DNA of 64,000 bases from Theocolax elegans. Lineage: Eukaryota > Arthropoda > Insecta > Hymenoptera > Cerocephalidae. The notes beneath the pieces are model-generated. The model ran no database searches. It was not told the DNA's origin and saw only the letters and a list, made by a program, of their open reading frames with translations. Positions 59,346-64,000 of the stretch are shown piece by piece. How positions within the stretch are numbered: position 1 is the first letter of the stretch; each line of letters begins with the position of its first letter. A program made the position numbers and the translations under genes. The stretch lies in assembly GCA_026168455.1 (NCBI GenBank), contig CM047426.1, positions 50,017,229-50,081,228 of the forward strand, read 5' to 3'.

Positions 59346-59401
<56 letters not shown>
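59346..59401. repeat. (GA)n tract at the 5' end of the full-length non-LTR element
   Basis: A 55-bp pure AG repeat, followed by the continuation of LTR 4. Confidence 0.95.
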
Positions 59402-59404
<3 letters not shown>

Positions 59405-59640
59405 CCGTGCAGCTGATCGTTATTCTATTCCAGCAGAGGAAAAAAGTAACTGGTACCACTCTACTACCCTACTAGCGATCGCGTTTTGTTCGATAAGCAA
59501 TAAATAATTTATTTATTACGCTATACCGTGATCTTAAGAACTCGTATATTTTGTTAATTGACGAGTGCTCGACGCGATATCCCTATTTTGCGGTCAATTT
59601 CAGATTTTATTTTTACCTGGTTGTTATCTGAAACCGGACC
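59402..59640 (+). repeat. LTR 4, right part
   Basis: Beginning right after the last (GA)n tract, ACGACCGTGCAGCTGATCGT and GTAACTGGTACCACTCTACT align in order with GCGACCGATCGGCTGGTCGT and GTAAGTGGTACCATTTCACG of LTR 1, followed by CGATCGCGTTTTGTTCG. Similarity fades near 59640. Confidence 0.7.
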
Positions 59641-59649
59641 TCGGTTTCA

Positions 59650-60178
59650 TAGAGTCATAAGATCGGTAAGAAAAAAGTCTCCACACATAACACTTCATGC
59701 ACGAGAATTTAAAAACAATCTGAGTGAAACTAAATCTTTCTTAAAAGAAAACCCTAACATATTTTTTACACATGCTGACAAAGGCAACTTAACAGTATGT
59801 TTAAATAAAATTAAATATATAGAAAAAATGAACGCCTTATTATTAGACAATAATACGTATAAGATGATAAAATAGAATCAGTTAAAAAAACTACAGTCAG
59901 ATGTTTATTTTATACTGAAAGACCTTAATGATAATAAATTTTTAAAAAAAGAATACCATAAAAATGAATTAACCCAAACTAATACAACATTAGCGAAAGC
60001 ATATGGAATACCAAAAATACACAAAGATAATTTTACACTCAGACCAATAATTTCGACAATAAACAGTCCTACACACTATATAGCAAAAATAATTTATAAC
60101 GATATAAAACAAGCAATACCAGTTCCACAATCACACATAAATAATAGTTTTGATTTAAAAGAAAAGCTTGAAAATATA
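59650..60178 (+). pseudogene. Penelope-like element RT fragment
   Basis: The frame encodes FFTHADKGNLTVCLNKIKYI, MNALLLDNNTYKMIK, a stop at 59873-59875, then LKKLQSDVYFILKDL, AKAYGIPKIHKDNFTLRPII and STINSPTHYIAKIIYNDIKQ. The order ADKG-N-TV, a Y---M--LL-D--TY block, YG-PKIHK and LRPI-S-I-SPT--LAK is the N-terminal half of Penelope-like reverse transcriptases. The catalytic core and the endonuclease are absent; the sequence stops at an AT tract and Helitron end. One nonsense codon makes it inactive. Confidence 0.72.
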
Positions 60179-60189
60179 TATATATATAT

Positions 60190-60240
60190 ACTAGGGGGTT
60201 TCGCCCCCCTGCGCGCTTCGCTCCGCCAACCCCCTATTTT
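60190..60240 (-). mobile_element. Helitron 3' terminus (minus strand)
   Basis: On the minus strand GGCGGAGCGAAGCGCGCAGG is followed by GGGGCGAAACCCCCTAG^T, the CTAG end with a G/C hairpin, inserted at AT. It shares the GAGCGAAGCG core with the 2272-4022 Helitron. The 5' end of this copy would lie to the right but was not found, so the element is truncated or its 5' end is unrecognised. Confidence 0.65.
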
Positions 60241-61577
60241 TAATTTCGAAGAAGGTTTTTCGTAATTAATTTATTTAATATAATGTTTTAAATTATATTA
60301 TTTTTTCACTACCATGGACACCTTAAAAATTAAACAGATTCACGCAACACCTTGGAGGTACTGCTATAGTGCATTGGGTTTTATACCAAAAATTTAATTT
60401 TCTTTTAAATACGATTATAATTTATAATTAAAAGTTTTTACCAAAATTTAGTGTAATGAAATCAGAATAAAAATAATAAAAAAAATAGAGACATATTAAA
60501 TGTTAACTGTAAATTTTAAACTATATGAATTCTTATCAAGCCTAAATGTATATTTTAATAATTATAAATGTTACTGAAACATTAACTTTCCAAAAATAGT
60601 AAAGTGCATATACTTACTAAATTGTAGTATTTAGTAACAACTTATTAAAATTTTGGATTATTTTAAACGGATCTAAATAGAACTTCACCTCCTAAAATTA
60701 ATTTATTTAATGACATTTATTTAATGAAGGATCATCGTCAAAAGTTCTATGTCATCAGTAATATTTTGTACTTTTAGGGTAATAAAACTTTCTTCTGAAA
60801 TAAATAAATTTGTATATAAATTTTAAAGAACTATTTATAACATTTTAGTGGCATATAAATAAAAACCTGTTTCATCCATTTCTCCCGTAATTCGTAATTT
60901 GCACCCTCTTTCAAAATTTGCGTTTTAATCCATAATTATATCCAATTTATTTTTCCCTTTCCTTACAGAGCCCATATATATTTATTTTGATTATTACAAA
61001 CAAATTCATTCCTTAAATAACCTTCTGATTCTAATAAATACATACTTGTTTATTTAAAATATTGTTATATATAAATATACATATTCTACTCACTTATATA
61101 TCCATACAATTTTGAAATTTTAATTTAAAAAATATTTAAATTGAATGCTACTAAATTAATAATTTTTGAAAATCTTTTCAAATGTAATTCGTATTTTATA
61201 TTACCACTGTTAAAATTTGAATTTTCTTTTGCCATTACTGTTTATAATAGAATTATCTTAAAAATGCAATAATTAATGTATTTAATTTTTCACCTATTGT
61301 ATATATCAGATATGGATATTTGGAAAAGTGTATGTTATACTTGATTAATATTTATTTTATCTTCGAAATATTGTGCATTGTTTTTTAAACATTACATTTA
61401 ATTTTAGTCCGTTTTTATTATTGAGTACACCTTTAAAAAGTTTATGAGTTTCATCAGGAATGAGTAAACTAATATACATTCTTTCAAGTTATATTCACAA
61501 CTTTTTTTGCGCACGGAAAAAACACACATATTATCTATTCTTGAAAAAACAATTTTAAAAAATATATATATATATAT
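60241..61577. other. AT-rich DNA, no gene
   Basis: No supported coding region on either strand; possibly the body of the minus-strand Helitron. It ends in an (AT)n tract at about 61562-61577. Confidence 0.5.
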
Positions 61578-62573
61578 GGGGTATTCCACGTGAAGTGGTC
61601 CGATCAAAATTTTAAAATGCCCCAAATTTTGGGTACACATTGCAAATGTTTTTCAGAATACAGAAAAAAATTTTTAGGTACTGGAATTTATTAGTTCAAA
61701 AGTTATTCTAACCTCAAAAAGTGAACTTTTTCCAGTTTTTTTCAACACCAGCTGGGTTCATCGCTATTTAACTCAAAATCTATCAACTTTTACTATAGAA
61801 CATTATATGTAACATTCGTTGCTAATTATGTCTAGAATTTATCCTTCTGAGTTAGAATTTCCAATCTCAAGGTTAATGACAAATAAACTACATGTCAACA
61901 TTCAACTTAAAAAAAAACTAACTTCGCCACAATTGATTTTTTTATCCAGAAGACCAAAAGAAAGCTTGGAGCAATACCTTTCAAATGATCTGTAGCATTT
62001 TTATGGCCTTCAATTCTGTAAAAAGTTATGATAATTTAAAGAAAGACGAAATTTTTTTAAAAATTTAAATGGGAAATACCATGTTAATTTTTGTGAATTT
62101 TTTGTCTTTCTTTAAATTATCATAACTTTTTGCAGAATTGAAGGCCATAAAAATGCTACAGATCATTTGAAAGGTATTGCTCCAAGCTTTCTTTTGGACT
62201 TTTGGATAAAAAAATCAATTGTGGCGAAGTTAGTTTTTTTTTAAGTTGAATGTTGACATGTAGTTTATTTGTCATTAACCTTGAGATTGGAAATTCTAAC
62301 TCAGAAGGATAAATTCTAGACATAATTAGCAACGAATGTTACATATAATGTTCTATAGTAAAAGTTGATAGATTTTGAGTTAAATAGCGATGAACCCAGC
62401 TGGTGTTGAAAAAAACTGGAAAAAGTTCACTTTTTGAGGTTAGAATAACTTTTGAACTAATAAATTCCAATACCTAAAAATTTTTTTCTGTATTCTGAAA
62501 AACATTTGCAATGTGTACCCAAAATTTGGGGCATTTTAAAATTTTGATCGGACCACTTCACGTGGAATACCCC
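61578..62573. repeat. Near-perfect palindrome with 470-bp arms
   Basis: Arms 61578-62047 and 62104-62573 are reverse complements with very few differences, loop 56 bp. Outer ends are GGGGTATTCCACGTGAAGTG and CACTTCACGTGGAATACCCC, set between (AT)n tracts. Only short mirror frames are present. The architecture is the same as at 35255-36908. Confidence 0.92.
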
Positions 62574-62583
62574 ATATATATAT

Positions 62584-63628
62584 TGTAAAGGTAAGCTACA
62601 TACTCTTATGCGTATGAAGCTATACCTTATAACGAGCGCGAGTGACGATCGGAAAAGCTCGTAGGTGATCGGGAAAGCCCGCGCGTAAGCCGCGTAAGGA
62701 CTAATAATGGTCCGACGCGCAAGCTGACTGAGGAGAGTATATAGAGAGTTTATGCGAGTCATCGTAGATAGACACGTCGCCGGTAACGCCTTCCTTGATA
62801 TTTCGCGACAAGAGAACAAGAATCGTTATCGCGGATTCTTGCTCGGGTTCTGGGTTTCGCGCCGTGAAGAGTGAGTGACTTGGTGGAGTGAGCGTGCTGG
62901 TGTTAAGTGCACAGCTCCAGCGACTCCCAGGAACCTGCGAGGACGGCGAAGTTGCCGCGCGCGAGAGCCCGACGGAGAGAGGGGAAACAGGCGAAGTCGA
63001 ACGCATCGACGGGGAGAATCGAGATTTAAGGTACGTGGTGCACCACTCGCGAGCCGCCGAAGCCGTAAAGACTCTCTCTTTACGGCTATACCTTTAAGTT
63101 AGGAATCGACGGATCTCGCCCGCGCGCGACGGCGAGGAAGCTAACGGGCGACCGCGTACGCGTGCTAGAAAGAGAGACACCTCGTCGCGAGACCTCACGC
63201 GGCCTATATACGGCTTTTGTTAAATCTTTGTTTTATGTTAAACTGTATTTATATTTTTTTAACTTCAATAAAATTCATATGTAATCAATATCCGAGTACG
63301 AGTTTGATTATTGATTACCGGCGTATGTTATTCCCGTTATCCCGAATACCGCCCTCTCTGTTTCAGGAGCGGCCGAGGTAAACTTACCGCGAATTTATCC
63401 CTTTTATTCGCGGTCCTTTTCAGCTCACGACATTTTAGCTGTACAAAGACGCGAGATCGGCAAGTGATCTCGCGGTTGTTAACGGACATCGCAACGGTAG
63501 GTCGTGCGCGGGGTTCACTGATTTGAATCCGCCGCGCACTCTCGGAGCACCGCCTAGGGAGTATAACTAGGCAGTGCCGTAGCAACCGATCCCTTTACCC
63601 TTACCGACGCGAAAGATTGTACCCCGTT

Positions 63629-63631
<3 letters not shown>
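62584..63631 (+). repeat. Solo LTR of the TGTAA(C/A)GG family
   Basis: 1048 bp from TGTAAAGGTAAGCTACATAC to TTGTACCCCGTTACA, in (AT)n on both sides. It contains a TATA-like GAGTATATAGAG near 62733 and an AATAAA signal near 63267, consistent with plus orientation. The body differs from the other LTRs in the window, so it is another family with the same ends. Confidence 0.75.
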
Positions 63632-63687
<56 letters not shown>

Positions 63688-63702
63688 TAAATATTCCGCC
63701 GC

Positions 63703-63733
<31 letters not shown>

Positions 63734-63740
63734 TATATAT
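63632..63740. repeat. (AT)n and (CA)n microsatellites
   Basis: (AT)n covers about 63632-63683 and (CA)n about 63702-63734, followed by a short AT tract. Confidence 0.95.
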
Positions 63741-64000
63741 AGTGATCCAGTTAAAAAATAGAATTTTGTTTTAATGTATGGAATTAGTAAAAAAAATACT
63801 TGAATAGAGTATAGCTAAATTTGTAGACTTGAGTTTCAATTAGTACCAGAGTTGTAGCCCATCAAAAAATCGAATTTTTTGAAAAAAATGACTTTTTGGC
63901 GATTTTTATCACTTAATAACTCAGAATCTAACATTTTTTTTATATACAGTAAATTTGAAAAAGTTTATAAATTTCAAGAAGAATCTGTAGAAATATTTAA
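63741..64000. other. Possible left arm of another foldback element
   Basis: It begins GTGATCCAGTTAAAAAATAG directly after an AT tract and has the same style of AT-rich text (AACTCAGAATCTAAC) as the 61578 palindrome. The other arm would lie outside the window, so this cannot be confirmed here. Confidence 0.3.

Noticed and set aside
1..64000. CRISPR array, prophage or bacterial operons
   Set aside because: Repeats are long dispersed elements or microsatellites, and genes are eukaryotic retroelements; spliced host exons are present.

Overview
The window is eukaryotic and reads as an AT-rich, transposon-dense stretch of an insect-like (arthropod) genome. I see no operons, ribosome binding sites or prokaryotic genes. 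Evidence is the mix of Ty3/gypsy, BEL/Pao, non-LTR and Penelope-like retroelements, Helitron termini, a TTAA-flanked DNA transposon with a Mutator-like transposase remnant, a 5S-derived SINE, long foldback repeats, GA and AT microsatellites, and short host-gene pieces with animal homology (an ESF1-like fragment and a p120 RasGAP/RASA1-like exon with splice sites). The exact taxon cannot be fixed from the sequence; a hymenopteran is plausible but is a guess.

Layout. 1-1094: two minus-strand non-LTR fragments separated by a (GA)n tract. 1096-5450: a large AT-rich inverted repeat whose right arm was split by a non-autonomous Helitron (2272-4022) and by a 5S-type SINE with a perfect 17-bp target duplication (4193-4637). 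5528-7900: a smaller foldback, AT-rich DNA and an ESF1-like coding fragment. 7897-11463: a decayed two-ORF non-LTR element. 12.7-16.7 kb: GA microsatellites and a broken Ty3/gypsy element (gag-like, protease, RT, RNase H). 16.6-17.8 kb: a ~95-bp satellite interrupted by a tRNA-like repeat. 18784-32358: a DNA transposon with 19-bp perfect TIRs and TTAA target duplications, carrying a dead transposase and, nested in it, a young 9.7-kb gypsy element (22023-31747, minus strand, near-identical 1.13-kb LTRs).

33.4-36.9 kb: a foldback, a solo LTR and a 1.65-kb near-perfect palindrome. 36940-42129: a second LTR retrotransposon with 335-bp LTRs and a textbook -1 frameshift heptamer at the gag/pol boundary. 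42310-46457: a BEL/Pao deletion derivative whose 5' LTR holds a truncated, inverted copy of the previous element. 46.5-49.6 kb: more foldbacks, the RasGAP exon and a possible small minus-strand gene. 50254-59640: a head-to-tail row of LTRs. The last LTR is interrupted at its GA-rich segment by two non-LTR retrotransposons joined through (GA)n, one of them apparently full length with both ORFs open. 59.6-64 kb: a Penelope-like RT fragment, a Helitron 3' terminus, a 1-kb palindrome and another solo LTR.

How it fits together: nearly everything is mobile DNA, and the nesting gives a relative chronology. Two target habits recur. LTR elements with ends TGTAACGG/CCGTTACA sit in (AT)n with ATAT duplications, and non-LTR elements sit in (GA)n/(TC)n. 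The young gypsy element encodes a SAP-like Gag N-terminus and AT-hook-like motifs at the integrase C-terminus, a possible (inferred) basis for AT targeting. All family assignments come from reading motifs; no database search was run.
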